A DNA stretch of 5,453 nt, from NCBI GenBank assembly GCA_019090365.1, contig JAHRWC010000304.1, forward strand, positions 1 to 5,453. Reading direction: 5' to 3'. Under the pieces are notes generated by a model. That model searched no databases. It worked only from the letters and a program-made list of their open reading frames with translations, and was not told the DNA's origin. This document shows positions 1 to 5,187 of the stretch, piece by piece. The stretch is from Flavobacteriaceae bacterium. GTDB taxonomy: Bacteria > Bacteroidota > Bacteroidia > Flavobacteriales > Flavobacteriaceae. Made by a program: the position numbers and the translations under genes. Numbering within the stretch: the stretch's first letter is position 1; each line of letters begins with the position of its first letter.

Positions 1-29
1 AAATCGTTGATAACTGACAAGTATATGAT

Positions 30-60
30 TTTGTTCAACTTTTGCAAAAGGCTATTTTTG
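30..60 (+). promoter_or_regulatory. Promoter of the transketolase operon, Bacteroidetes type
   Basis: TTTG at 30-33 is followed after 19 bases by TATTTTTG at 53-60, an exact match to the Bacteroidetes primary sigma factor pattern TTTG-N(about 19)-TAnnTTTG. Transcription would begin a few bases after 60, giving a leader of under 20 bases before the ATG at 83. The match is seen directly; promoter activity is inferred. Nothing else was recognised in bases 1-29. Confidence 0.7.
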
Positions 61-82
61 AAGCAGAAAAATTCTAATAAAA

Positions 83-928
83 ATGACTGATTATAAATAC
101 CTTCAAGATTTAGTAACTCAAGTTCGTAGAGACATTTTAAGACAGGTTCACAAAGTAAATTCAGGGCACCCAGGAGGATCACTAGGTTGTGCAGAATTTT
201 TTGTTGCCTTGTACCAAGAAATCATGAATAGAAACGATTCTTTTTCAATGGATGGAAAAGATGAAGATTTATTCTTTTTATCTAATGGGCATATCTCTCC
301 TGTATTTTATAGTGTATTAGCACGTTCTGGATATTTTCCTGTAGACGAATTAAATACTTTTAGACTTTTAAACACACGTTTACAAGGGCATCCTACAACA
401 CATGAAGGTTTGCCAGGTATTCGTATTGCTTCTGGATCTTTAGGTCAAGGAATTTCTGTTGCATTGGGTGCTGCTCAAACTAAAAAGTTGAATAATGATC
501 CAAATCTAATTTATACACTTTGTGGTGATGGTGAATTACAAGAGGGTCAGAATTGGGAAGCAATAATGTATGCTGCAGGAAATAAAGTAGATAATTTAAT
601 TGTTACTATTGATTTTAATGGACAACAAATTGATGGATCTACAGACACTGTACTTCCATTAGGAAATTTAAGAGCTAAGTTTGAAGCTTTTGGATGGGAT
701 GTTTTAGATATTGAAAATGGTAATGATTTAGAAGCTATCATCAAAGGAATGAAAGTAGCTAAGGAAAAAACTGGAAAAGGAAAACCAGTTTGTGTTCTTT
801 TACATACTGTAATGGGTAATGGTGTTGATTTTATGATGCACACACATGCATGGCATGGTAAAGCACCAAATGATGATCAGTTAGCAATTGCATTGCAACA
901 AAACGCTGAAACCATCGGTGATTATTAA
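83..928 (+). CDS. Transketolase, N-terminal (thiamine diphosphate-binding) subunit
   Basis: This is one half of a split transketolase, the pentose phosphate enzyme that moves two-carbon ketol units between sugar phosphates in the cytoplasm. The 281 residues match the N-terminal domain of full-length transketolase (about 650 residues). Visible motifs are SGHPGGSLG (27-35), SNGHISPVFY (67-76), GHPT (102-105), SGSLGQGISVALG (117-129), the thiamine diphosphate/Mg motif starting GDGE (148-151) and ending in the Asn of DFNG (179), and a terminal AWHGKAPN (256-263). The protein stops where the pyrimidine-binding domain would begin; that domain is encoded by the next gene 45 bases downstream. Split transketolases are well known in Bacteroidetes, archaea and some Firmicutes, so the split is not damage. 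The start is supported by the promoter 22 bases upstream and by full alignment of the domain. Specialised two-subunit relatives, such as those for branched apulose phosphate, cannot be wholly excluded, but no sugar catabolism genes lie nearby. Confidence 0.95.
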   Translation: MTDYKYLQDLVTQVRRDILRQVHKVNSGHPGGSLGCAEFFVALYQEIMNRNDSFSMDGKDEDLFFLSNGHISPVFYSVLARSGYFPVDELNTFRLLNTRLQGHPTTHEGLPGIRIASGSLGQGISVALGAAQTKKLNNDPNLIYTLCGDGELQEGQNWEAIMYAAGNKVDNLIVTIDFNGQQIDGSTDTVLPLGNLRAKFEAFGWDVLDIENGNDLEAIIKGMKVAKEKTGKGKPVCVLLHTVMGNGVDFMMHTHAWHGKAPNDDQLAIALQQNAETIGDY

Positions 929-950
929 AATAAAATTAACTTTTTTAAAG

Positions 951-970
951 ATACCTGTGTATACAGGCAT
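951..970 (+). promoter_or_regulatory. Intercistronic hairpin just before the second transketolase gene
   Basis: An inverted repeat with CCTGT (954-958) pairing ACAGG (963-967) around a GTAT loop is extended by AT/AT (951-952 with 969-970) across one A-C mismatch. It ends 3 bases before the ATG at 974. No T-tract follows, so it is not a terminator. It could affect mRNA processing or translation of the second subunit. The pairing is seen directly; the role is speculative. Confidence 0.4.
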
Positions 971-973
971 ATT

Positions 974-1927
974 ATGAAAAAATATATAGATAGCGGTAAA
1001 AAAGATACACGTTCTGGTTTTGGAGCTGGACTAACCGAACTTGGTCAGTCTAATCCAAATGTAGTTGCACTTTGTGCAGATTTAATCGGTTCATTAAAAA
1101 TGGATGATTTCAAAAAGAATCACCCTGAACGATTTTTTCAAATTGGAATTGCAGAAGCAAACATGATGGGAATTGCAGCAGGAATGACTATTGGAGGAAA
1201 GATTCCTTTTACAGGTACTTTTGCTAATTTTTCAACAGGAAGAGTGTATGATCAAATTCGTCAAAGTATAGCATATAGTCATAAAAATGTAAAAATTTGT
1301 GCATCTCACGCTGGACTTACTCTAGGTGAAGATGGTGCAACACATCAAATTCTTGAAGACATTGGATTAATGAAAATGTTGCCTGGAATGACTGTTATTA
1401 ATACCTGTGATTTCAATCAAACCAAAGCTGCTACTTTAGCAATTGCTGAGCATGACGGCCCTGTTTATTTAAGATTTGGAAGACCTAAGGTTGCTAATTT
1501 TACAGAGGAAAATCAGACTTTCGAAATAGGAAAAGCTGTTCAATTACAAGAAGGTAATGATGTTACTATTGTTGCCACGGGACATTTAGTATGGGAAGCT
1601 CTAGAAGCTGCTGAAAAATTAAATGAACAAGGTATTTCTGCTGATGTAATAAACATTCATACTATTAAGCCATTAGATGCAAACGCTATCATTAAAAGTG
1701 TATCTAAAACCGGTTGTATTGTAACTGCGGAAGAACATAATATTCTTGGTGGTTTAGGAGAAAGTGTTGCTCGAGTATTAACAACTGAACATCCAACACC
1801 TCAAGAATTCGTTGGAACAAATGACACCTTTGGTGAATCTGGAACTCCTGAACAGTTAATGGAAAAATATGGCTTAAATGCTAATGCTATACTAAATGCT
1901 TCTTTGAAAGTAATAGCAAGAAAATAA
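974..1927 (+). CDS. Transketolase, C-terminal (pyrimidine-binding plus C-terminal domain) subunit
   Basis: This 317-residue protein is the second half of the split transketolase and should assemble with the upstream subunit to form the thiamine diphosphate active site. The pyrimidine-binding domain spans roughly residues 12-172, with the catalytic glutamate that activates the cofactor in GIAEANMMGIAAG (Glu61), a GTFANF stretch (81-86), and the substrate-side segment GEDGATHQILEDI (118-130). The transketolase C-terminal domain follows from about 183, with VTIVATGHLVWEAL (197-210), the typical IHTIKPLD (228-235) and EEHNILGGLGE (253-263). The length is normal for a stand-alone C-terminal subunit. 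Homologous architecture also occurs in DXP synthase and pyruvate dehydrogenase E1 beta, but the separate N-terminal partner of transketolase type fixes the assignment. It is co-transcribed with the upstream gene (45-base gap, no promoter motif seen) and followed by a strong terminator. The ATG at 974 is the first in-frame start and aligns with the family N-terminus. Confidence 0.95.
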   Translation: MKKYIDSGKKDTRSGFGAGLTELGQSNPNVVALCADLIGSLKMDDFKKNHPERFFQIGIAEANMMGIAAGMTIGGKIPFTGTFANFSTGRVYDQIRQSIAYSHKNVKICASHAGLTLGEDGATHQILEDIGLMKMLPGMTVINTCDFNQTKAATLAIAEHDGPVYLRFGRPKVANFTEENQTFEIGKAVQLQEGNDVTIVATGHLVWEALEAAEKLNEQGISADVINIHTIKPLDANAIIKSVSKTGCIVTAEEHNILGGLGESVARVLTTEHPTPQEFVGTNDTFGESGTPEQLMEKYGLNANAILNASLKVIARK

Positions 1928-1944
1928 ATTTAATTCCTATAAAT

Positions 1945-1979
1945 AAAAAAGCCTCTTAATCAAATTAAGAGGCTTTTTT
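1945..1979. terminator. Bidirectional rho-independent terminator
   Basis: A perfect 10-bp stem pairs GCCTCTTAAT (1951-1960) with ATTAAGAGGC (1964-1973) around a CAA loop. A run of A (1945-1950) precedes it and a run of T (1974-1980) follows. The flanking runs make it work on both strands: it ends the transketolase operon on the plus strand and the converging lipoprotein gene, whose stop lies at 2000, on the minus strand. Confidence 0.93.
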
Positions 1980-1999
1980 TATGCAATTAGTTTTACTAG

Positions 2000-3103
2000 T
2001 TAACTATTATCAGTATCCAAGTAATCTGGAGTACCATCATCATCCGTATCTGTTAATGTGATTGTAGTAATTGTTACAATATCATCTCCTTCAGAATTTA
2101 CTGATTCTACTCGTTCAATTTCATATTCATTAGAAGCCAAAGTAGGTTCAGATTCTCCTTGTGTAATATTAACTATATAATCTTGAGTTAGAATTTCATC
2201 TTTAGTTAAGGTTCCATCACCATCATCATCTGGATCTGCAAAATTTGGAAAACCATCTTCATCTGTATCATCATCTTCTTCAAAACCATTTCCATTTAAA
2301 TCTTCCATTATTGAAATAACTGAATCATCATCTTGATCACCAATTTCAGACTGAAATAACTTAAACGTAAACATTAATTCATTGTAGGCTCCAATACCAG
2401 ATCCTGCAGGTGTTGAGGCAAAATATCCTAGTCCAGATGGAATAAACATAACACCAACTCCAAAATCATCTGAATAAGTTATTGTTCCATCAGGTTGTTC
2501 CATTGGTCCGCTTGTAGAAGTTTTAAACTCTATCATAGTATCTTGAAAACCATTTACAACTCTAGTTAAATCAAAACGAACTGGTGTTACAGCTGCATCA
2601 AAAAGTTCTGTTGGATAAACCTCTTTTAAGTCATTATTATCTATCACACCATCATTATTTTCATCTACATCAGATAATACAGTTTTTTCGTATAAAGAAG
2701 TTCCTTCATAAGTAATTGTACAAATATCTGGAAAAGCTACAGAATCACCTTCACCTTCAATTGCTGAAAGGTAGTACAACGTGTATGACACATCTTCTTC
2801 TAATCTGTCATTCACAGTTTTTGAAGAAACTTGATCAATTAATGGAATCTTAGTAGCATTTTCACCAGCAATTGTATCCATTACTATATTAAAATTAAAA
2901 TCAGCAGGTGGATTTGCAAACTCTTCATAATTATAAAAATGAGTTTCTAAATACTTCTCAATAATTAATTGATCTACTACTGCTTGTTCACCTCTATCAT
3001 TTGGAGGAATAACATCAACACCATTATCATCATCGCTTTTACATGATAAAATTGTTAGAAATACTAACATAATAATAGGTAATAAAAAATAAACTTTCTT
3101 CAT
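2000..3103 (-). CDS. Probable surface-exposed FKBP-fold lipoprotein with EF-hand-like calcium loops
   Basis: The protein has 367 residues. The N-terminus is a lipoprotein signal: MKK, a hydrophobic stretch (4-20), then lipobox LSC with Cys21. The following KSDDDN resembles the acidic export signal that sends Bacteroidetes lipoproteins to the cell surface. Residues about 105-252 resemble an FKBP-type peptidyl-prolyl isomerase: a TITYEG strand (129-134), VRFDLTRVVNGFQD (175-188, compare the family pattern F.LG.VI.GW), and MFIPSGLGYFAS...SGIGAYNELMFTFKLF (219-250, compare IP..LAYG...IPPN..L.F.VEL). The usual Trp of the active-site pocket appears as Phe186 and the segment after it is expanded, so catalysis is uncertain. 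DENNDGVIDNND (147-158) is an EF-hand-like or dockerin-like loop inserted inside the FKBP region. DDDGDGTLTKDE (292-303) is a textbook EF-hand loop. DTDEDG (279-284) and the C-terminal DTDDDGTPDYLDTD (352-365) look like thrombospondin type 3 repeats. The partner and substrate are unknown. It is a single gene, convergent with the transketolase operon and divergent from the S4 gene. Confidence 0.8.
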   Translation of the reverse strand: MKKVYFLLPIIMLVFLTILSCKSDDDNGVDVIPPNDRGEQAVVDQLIIEKYLETHFYNYEEFANPPADFNFNIVMDTIAGENATKIPLIDQVSSKTVNDRLEEDVSYTLYYLSAIEGEGDSVAFPDICTITYEGTSLYEKTVLSDVDENNDGVIDNNDLKEVYPTELFDAAVTPVRFDLTRVVNGFQDTMIEFKTSTSGPMEQPDGTITYSDDFGVGVMFIPSGLGYFASTPAGSGIGAYNELMFTFKLFQSEIGDQDDDSVISIMEDLNGNGFEEDDDTDEDGFPNFADPDDDGDGTLTKDEILTQDYIVNITQGESEPTLASNEYEIERVESVNSEGDDIVTITTITLTDTDDDGTPDYLDTDNS

Positions 3104-3120
3104 CTTAGATTTTTATGGGC

Positions 3121-3128
3121 GCAAGATA
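3121..3128 (-). promoter_or_regulatory. Possible -7 element for the lipoprotein gene
   Basis: Read on the minus strand this is TATCTTGC, one base short of the Bacteroidetes -7 pattern TAnnTTTG followed by C. It sits 17 bases before the start codon at 3103. No convincing TTG is seen at the -33 distance, so this is only a weak candidate. Confidence 0.3.
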
Positions 3129-3138
3129 CAATTTTCTT

Positions 3139-3146
3139 TATTTTTG
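3139..3146 (+). promoter_or_regulatory. Possible -7 element for the S4-domain gene
   Basis: TATTTTTG matches TAnnTTTG exactly and lies 34 bases before the ATG at 3181. No clear TTTG is found 19-20 bases upstream, so support rests on the -7 half and on the divergent arrangement, which requires a promoter somewhere in this 77-base gap. Confidence 0.4.
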
Positions 3147-3180
3147 TTGAACAGATTAACGTAGATTTAAGCAGAATTTT

Positions 3181-3561
3181 ATGAGAGTAGATAAATATTT
3201 ATGGAGTGTACGTTATTTTAAGTCTAGAAGCCTGGCAACTCAAGCTTGTAAGAAAGGAGCGGTACGTGTTAATGGTAGTATAATAAAAGCTTCAAGAGAG
3301 GTGTATCCTTCAGATAAAATAGTAGTTAGAAAGAATCAAATTAACTATGAACTTGAAATCTTAGACCTTCCTAAGAGTAGACTTGGCGCTAAATTAGTTG
3401 ATTTATTTAGAAAAGATATCACTCCAAAAGAAGCCTTTGCAAATACTGAATTACTAAAGTATGCTAAAGATCACTACCGAAAAAGAGGTACAGGAAGACC
3501 TTCAAAAAAAGACCGTAGAGATATTGATGGTTTTACGAATCCTGATGCCGAAGAAGAATAA
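3181..3561 (+). CDS. S4-domain RNA-binding protein, Hsp15-like
   Basis: The protein has 126 residues. An S4 RNA-binding domain fills about residues 1-55: MRVDKYLWSVRYFKSR at the start, then ACKKGAVRVNG (22-32) and ASREVYPSDKIVV (37-49), which are the usual helix-turn and beta elements. The C-terminal basic tail GRPSKKDRRDIDGF (105-118) matches the GRP.KKDRR.L..F ending of the Hsp15 (HslR) family. In E. coli Hsp15 binds free 50S ribosomal subunits that carry a stalled nascent chain with its tRNA and helps recycle them; that this protein does the same is inferred from family. It is basic, cytoplasmic, and of typical length. The ATG at 3181 starts exactly at the conserved domain N-terminus. The next gene begins 34 bases downstream on the same strand and may be co-transcribed or have its own promoter. 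Confidence 0.88.
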   Translation: MRVDKYLWSVRYFKSRSLATQACKKGAVRVNGSIIKASREVYPSDKIVVRKNQINYELEILDLPKSRLGAKLVDLFRKDITPKEAFANTELLKYAKDHYRKRGTGRPSKKDRRDIDGFTNPDAEEE

Positions 3562-3570
3562 ATTCATTTG

Positions 3571-3578
3571 TATATTTG
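3571..3578 (+). promoter_or_regulatory. Possible -7 element for the phosphoribosyltransferase gene
   Basis: TATATTTG matches TAnnTTTG exactly and is followed by AC. It lies 17 bases before the ATG at 3596, the usual distance for short flavobacterial leaders. The -33 half is not convincing. If real, it makes the TTG at 3587 an implausible start because almost no leader would remain. Confidence 0.45.
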
Positions 3579-3595
3579 ACTAAAATTTGAACGCT

Positions 3596-4099
3596 ATGAC
3601 CACTTCAGAAACAATAATTCTTGATAAAACTCAGATTTCCCATAAATTAAAACGAATTGCTTATCAAATTTATGAAAGCAATACAAAAGAAGAGGAAATT
3701 GTTATCGCAGGAATTTATGAAAACGGTTATATCCTTGCCAAAAAGCTTAAAACAATAGTTGAATCTATTTCTCCAATTAAAGTGAATCTTTGTAAAGTGT
3801 TGATTGACAAAAAGAAACCAACAAATACCATAGAAACTTCTATTAAACAAGAGGATTTCACAAATAAATCTATCGTGTTAGTGGACGATGTTTTACATTC
3901 AGGAACTACTTTAATATATGGAGTAAAACATTTTCTTGAAGTGCCTTTGAAAAAAATTAAAACGGTGGTTCTTGTGGACAGAAACCATAAAAATTTTCCT
4001 ATTAAAGCAGATTTTAAAGGTATATCATTGTCAACTTCAATTAATGAAAATGTGGCTGTTGTCTTTGAGAAAAACAACTATTATGCAATGTTAGAATAG
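3596..4099 (+). CDS. PyrR-like phosphoribosyltransferase family protein
   Basis: With the ATG at 3596 the protein has 167 residues. An upstream in-frame TTG at 3587 would add three residues, but ATG fits better with the -7 element at 3571-3578. It is a type I phosphoribosyltransferase: the PRPP-binding loop IVLVDDVLHSGTT is at 93-105, and an early AGIYENGYILAKKL (38-51) is the region that contacts pyrophosphate. The C-terminal half, VVLVDRNHKNFPIKADFKG (124-142) followed by LSTSINENVAVVFE, closely follows PyrR, the pyrimidine-operon attenuator that also has uracil phosphoribosyltransferase activity. The middle differs: PyrR's LDITLYRDD segment is absent, and CKVLIDKKKPTNTIETSI (66-83) stands in its place. 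RNA binding and uracil use are therefore doubtful. No pyr genes are nearby. I call the superfamily firmly and the substrate not at all. Confidence 0.85.
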   Translation: MTTSETIILDKTQISHKLKRIAYQIYESNTKEEEIVIAGIYENGYILAKKLKTIVESISPIKVNLCKVLIDKKKPTNTIETSIKQEDFTNKSIVLVDDVLHSGTTLIYGVKHFLEVPLKKIKTVVLVDRNHKNFPIKADFKGISLSTSINENVAVVFEKNNYYAMLE

Positions 4100-4612
4100 T
4101 TTGATTATTATTTCTTCATTAATTTCTGAAATCGTTTTTTCATCTACGGTGATAACTAAGGAAGCCTGATTATAATAGAAAGCTCTTTCAAAGAGATGCT
4201 TTCTAATAAAGTCATTTAACTGACTTTTATCCTGCGTATGTGCTATTAAAGGTCGATTTGCTTTTTCTTTAAATAATCGGTCTGTTAAAACATCTAAACT
4301 CGCTTTTAGGTATATAGTAACAACTTCATTGTTGTTATTAAGGTAATTCATTGTATCACCATAACATGGGGTTCCTCCTCCAGTTGAAAGAATCATTTTT
4401 TCAGAAGTAGAAATAGTTTCTTTTAGTGCTTCAATTTCTTTTCTTCTGAAATAAATTTCTCCTTTTTCTGAGAATATTTTAGAAATCTTCTTCTTCTCAT
4501 TTGTTTCGATTAAATGATCAAGATCTAGAAATGGATAGCCTAAAGTTTCTGAAATTTGCTTTCCAACAACTGTTTTTCCCGATCCCATATAGCCAATAAG
4601 TACAATTCTCAT
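4091..4612 (-). CDS. aroK: Shikimate kinase
   Basis: The protein has 173 residues, the normal size for the family. It phosphorylates shikimate at the 3-hydroxyl with ATP, the fifth step of the chorismate (aromatic amino acid) pathway, in the cytoplasm. Key residues are visible: Walker A GYMGSGKT (7-14), the shikimate-binding Asp in LDLDH (Asp32), FRRKE with Arg56 and Glu59, the glycine triplet STGGG (76-80), the lid arginine in NRPL (Arg120), and the later shikimate-contacting Arg143 in FERAFYY. The ATG at 4610-4612 starts directly at the first beta strand of the P-loop fold, so no N-terminal sequence is missing. Its last three codons, counting the stop, overlap the 3' end of the convergent phosphoribosyltransferase gene by 9 bases, and no terminator hairpin was found there. 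Confidence 0.95.
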   Translation of the reverse strand: MRIVLIGYMGSGKTVVGKQISETLGYPFLDLDHLIETNEKKKISKIFSEKGEIYFRRKEIEALKETISTSEKMILSTGGGTPCYGDTMNYLNNNNEVVTIYLKASLDVLTDRLFKEKANRPLIAHTQDKSQLNDFIRKHLFERAFYYNQASLVITVDEKTISEINEEIIIKLF

Positions 4613-4662
4613 AATTTTTTTTTCTGCTAAGCCCTGATTGTTAAAGCGTTTTAAATTTTTAT

Positions 4663-4670
4663 CAAATTTA
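4663..4670 (-). promoter_or_regulatory. Possible -7 element for aroK
   Basis: On the minus strand this reads TAAATTTG, an exact match to TAnnTTTG, 50 bases before the aroK start. No clear -33 TTTG was found. The gap also holds the divergent tRNA-Lys promoter, so the two transcripts start close to each other. Confidence 0.3.
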
Positions 4671-4682
4671 AGTCAAAATACC

Positions 4683-4714
4683 TTTGAAAAATAAATATAA
4701 TGATAGTATATTTG
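4683..4714 (+). promoter_or_regulatory. Promoter of tRNA-Lys, Bacteroidetes type
   Basis: TTTG (4683-4686), a 20-base spacer, and TATATTTG (4707-4714) followed by CA make up a near-ideal Bacteroidetes housekeeping promoter. It would start transcription about 45 bases before the mature tRNA-Lys at 4766, leaving a short precursor leader. Confidence 0.75.
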
Positions 4715-4765
4715 CACCCGCATTACAGGATATAGAATTACAAATTGTAAGATATCTTAAATAAT

Positions 4766-4838
4766 GATCTGGTAGCTCAGTTGGTAGAGCATCTCCCTTT
4801 TAAGGAGAGGGTCCTGGGTTCGAGCCCCAGCCAGATCA
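4766..4838 (+). tRNA. tRNA-Lys (anticodon UUU)
   Basis: The 73-base cloverleaf folds fully. The acceptor GATCTGG (4766-4772) pairs CCAGATC (4831-4837), with discriminator A at 4838. The D arm has GCTC/GAGC with AGTTGGTA in its loop. The anticodon stem TCTCC/GGAGA (4792-4796 with 4804-4808) encloses loop CTTTTAA, giving anticodon TTT at 4799-4801. The T arm CTGGG/CCCAG (4814-4818 with 4826-4830) has loop TTCGAGC. The 3' CCA is not encoded and must be added enzymatically. It reads AAA and AAG codons. Confidence 0.97.
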
Positions 4839-4847
4839 CAAACCTCG

Positions 4848-4880
4848 AAAAAGTTAAGCTATAAAGTTTAACTTTTTTTT
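4848..4880 (+). terminator. Terminator after tRNA-Lys
   Basis: AAAAAGTTAA (4848-4857) pairs TTAACTTTTT (4868-4877) around a 10-base loop, and a long run of T extends to 4881. The stem is AT-rich, so it may be leaky, which would let transcription continue into tRNA-Leu. Confidence 0.65.
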
Positions 4881-4910
4881 TACCCAAAAGTCAAGTACAT
4901 TGACTGGGTA
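4881..4910 (+). repeat. Hairpin immediately upstream of tRNA-Leu
   Basis: TACCC (4881-4885) pairs GGGTA (4906-4910) and AGTCAA (4889-4894) pairs TTGACT (4900-4905), with an AAA bulge on the left arm and a GTACA loop. It ends four bases before the tRNA 5' end. GGGTA could alternatively pair the TACCC at 4914-4918, which includes the tRNA's own acceptor strand. Absence of a T-tract argues against a terminator. A role in precursor folding or processing is a guess. Confidence 0.5.
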
Positions 4911-4914
4911 ATCT

Positions 4915-4998
4915 ACCCGAGTGCTGGAATTGGTAGACAGGCATGGTTGAGGGCCATGTGTCCTTTAGGGCGTGTGGGTTCAACTCCCATCTCGGGTA
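4915..4998 (+). tRNA. tRNA-Leu (anticodon GAG)
   Basis: The 84-base class II cloverleaf has acceptor ACCCGAG (4915-4921) paired with CTCGGGT (4991-4997) and discriminator A at 4998, as expected for leucine. The D stem is CTG/CAG (4924-4926 with 4938-4940) with a GAATTGGTAGA loop. Anticodon stem CATGG/CCATG (4942-4946 with 4954-4958) encloses TTGAGGG, so the anticodon is GAG (4949-4951), reading CUC and CUU. The long variable arm GTCC-TTTA-GGGC (4960-4971) is typical of tRNA-Leu. The T arm GTGGG/CCCAT (4974-4978 with 4986-4990) has one G-U pair. The first pair is A-U rather than the more usual G-C. CCA is not encoded. I see no independent promoter. Confidence 0.96.
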
Positions 4999-5003
4999 CT
5001 ATT

Positions 5004-5030
5004 AAGCTGTCATTAATGATGGCTTTTTTT
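5004..5030 (+). terminator. Terminator after tRNA-Leu
   Basis: AAGCTGTCA (5004-5012) pairs TGATGGCTT (5017-5025), including two G-U pairs, around a TTAA loop. A seven-base T run (5024-5030) follows. Its place five bases after the tRNA supports the call. Confidence 0.85.
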
Positions 5031-5041
5031 ATATTCTATAT

Positions 5042-5120
5042 TTAAGCCCAAGGTGAAGGGCGTGGTGGAATAGCAAAATTGTAATTTATTACAATACAAT
5101 TTTACTATGAAACCGCAGTA
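5042..5120 (+). repeat. Tandem structured element, copy 1 (possible small RNA motif)
   Basis: This is one of two related units. It starts TTAAGCCC (5042-5049) and forms a hairpin GCCC/GGGC (5046-5049 with 5058-5061) with loop AAGGTGAA. GTGG (5062-5065) follows directly and can pair CCGC (5113-5116). Inside lies an internal loop TGGA opposite GAAA, then a long stem AATAG-C-AAAATTGTA (5069-5083) with TACAATTTT-A-CTAT (5095-5108), one C-A mismatch, and loop ATTTATTACAA. TTTA (5041-5044) can also pair TAAA (5119-5122) to close the whole. I do not recognise the family with confidence. It has no protein-coding look, no recognisable complete promoter of its own, and lies between the tRNA-Leu terminator and another terminator-like hairpin. 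The structure is a hand prediction. Confidence 0.65.
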
Positions 5121-5147
5121 AATATAATAGTCCTTCTCAAATATTTC

Positions 5148-5175
5148 AAAGATGTCTTAAATAGACGGCATTTTT
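5148..5175 (+). terminator. Weak terminator-like hairpin between the two structured elements
   Basis: AAAGATG (5148-5154) can pair CATTTTT (5169-5175, one G-U pair), with inner TCT/AGA (5155-5157 with 5163-5165), a CGG bulge and a TAAAT loop; the 3' arm doubles as the T-tract. It would end a transcript carrying copy 1. The stem is weak and imperfect, so this is tentative. Confidence 0.4.
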
Positions 5176-5187
5176 ATTACACAAAAC

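Noticed and set aside
1..87. Open frame from base 1 to a stop at 85-87 as the tail of an upstream gene
   Set aside because: It is too short to recognise, has no conserved motif, and spans the well-formed transketolase promoter.
83..1927. Two broken halves of a single transketolase gene (frameshift)
   Set aside because: Each part has its own ATG, complete domains and a 45-base spacer; split transketolases of these sizes are normal in this group.
3587..3595. TTG at 3587 as the start of the phosphoribosyltransferase
   Set aside because: The ATG nine bases later fits the leader length after the -7 element and the domain start; TTG would add only three unsupported residues.
5058..5080. Resemblance of copy 1 (GTGGTGGAAT) to the 5' part of a tRNA-Leu
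   Set aside because: Copy 2 lacks the resemblance, neither copy has a T arm with TTC or an anticodon arm, and the bases are better explained by the GCCC/GGGC and GTGG/CCGC helices.
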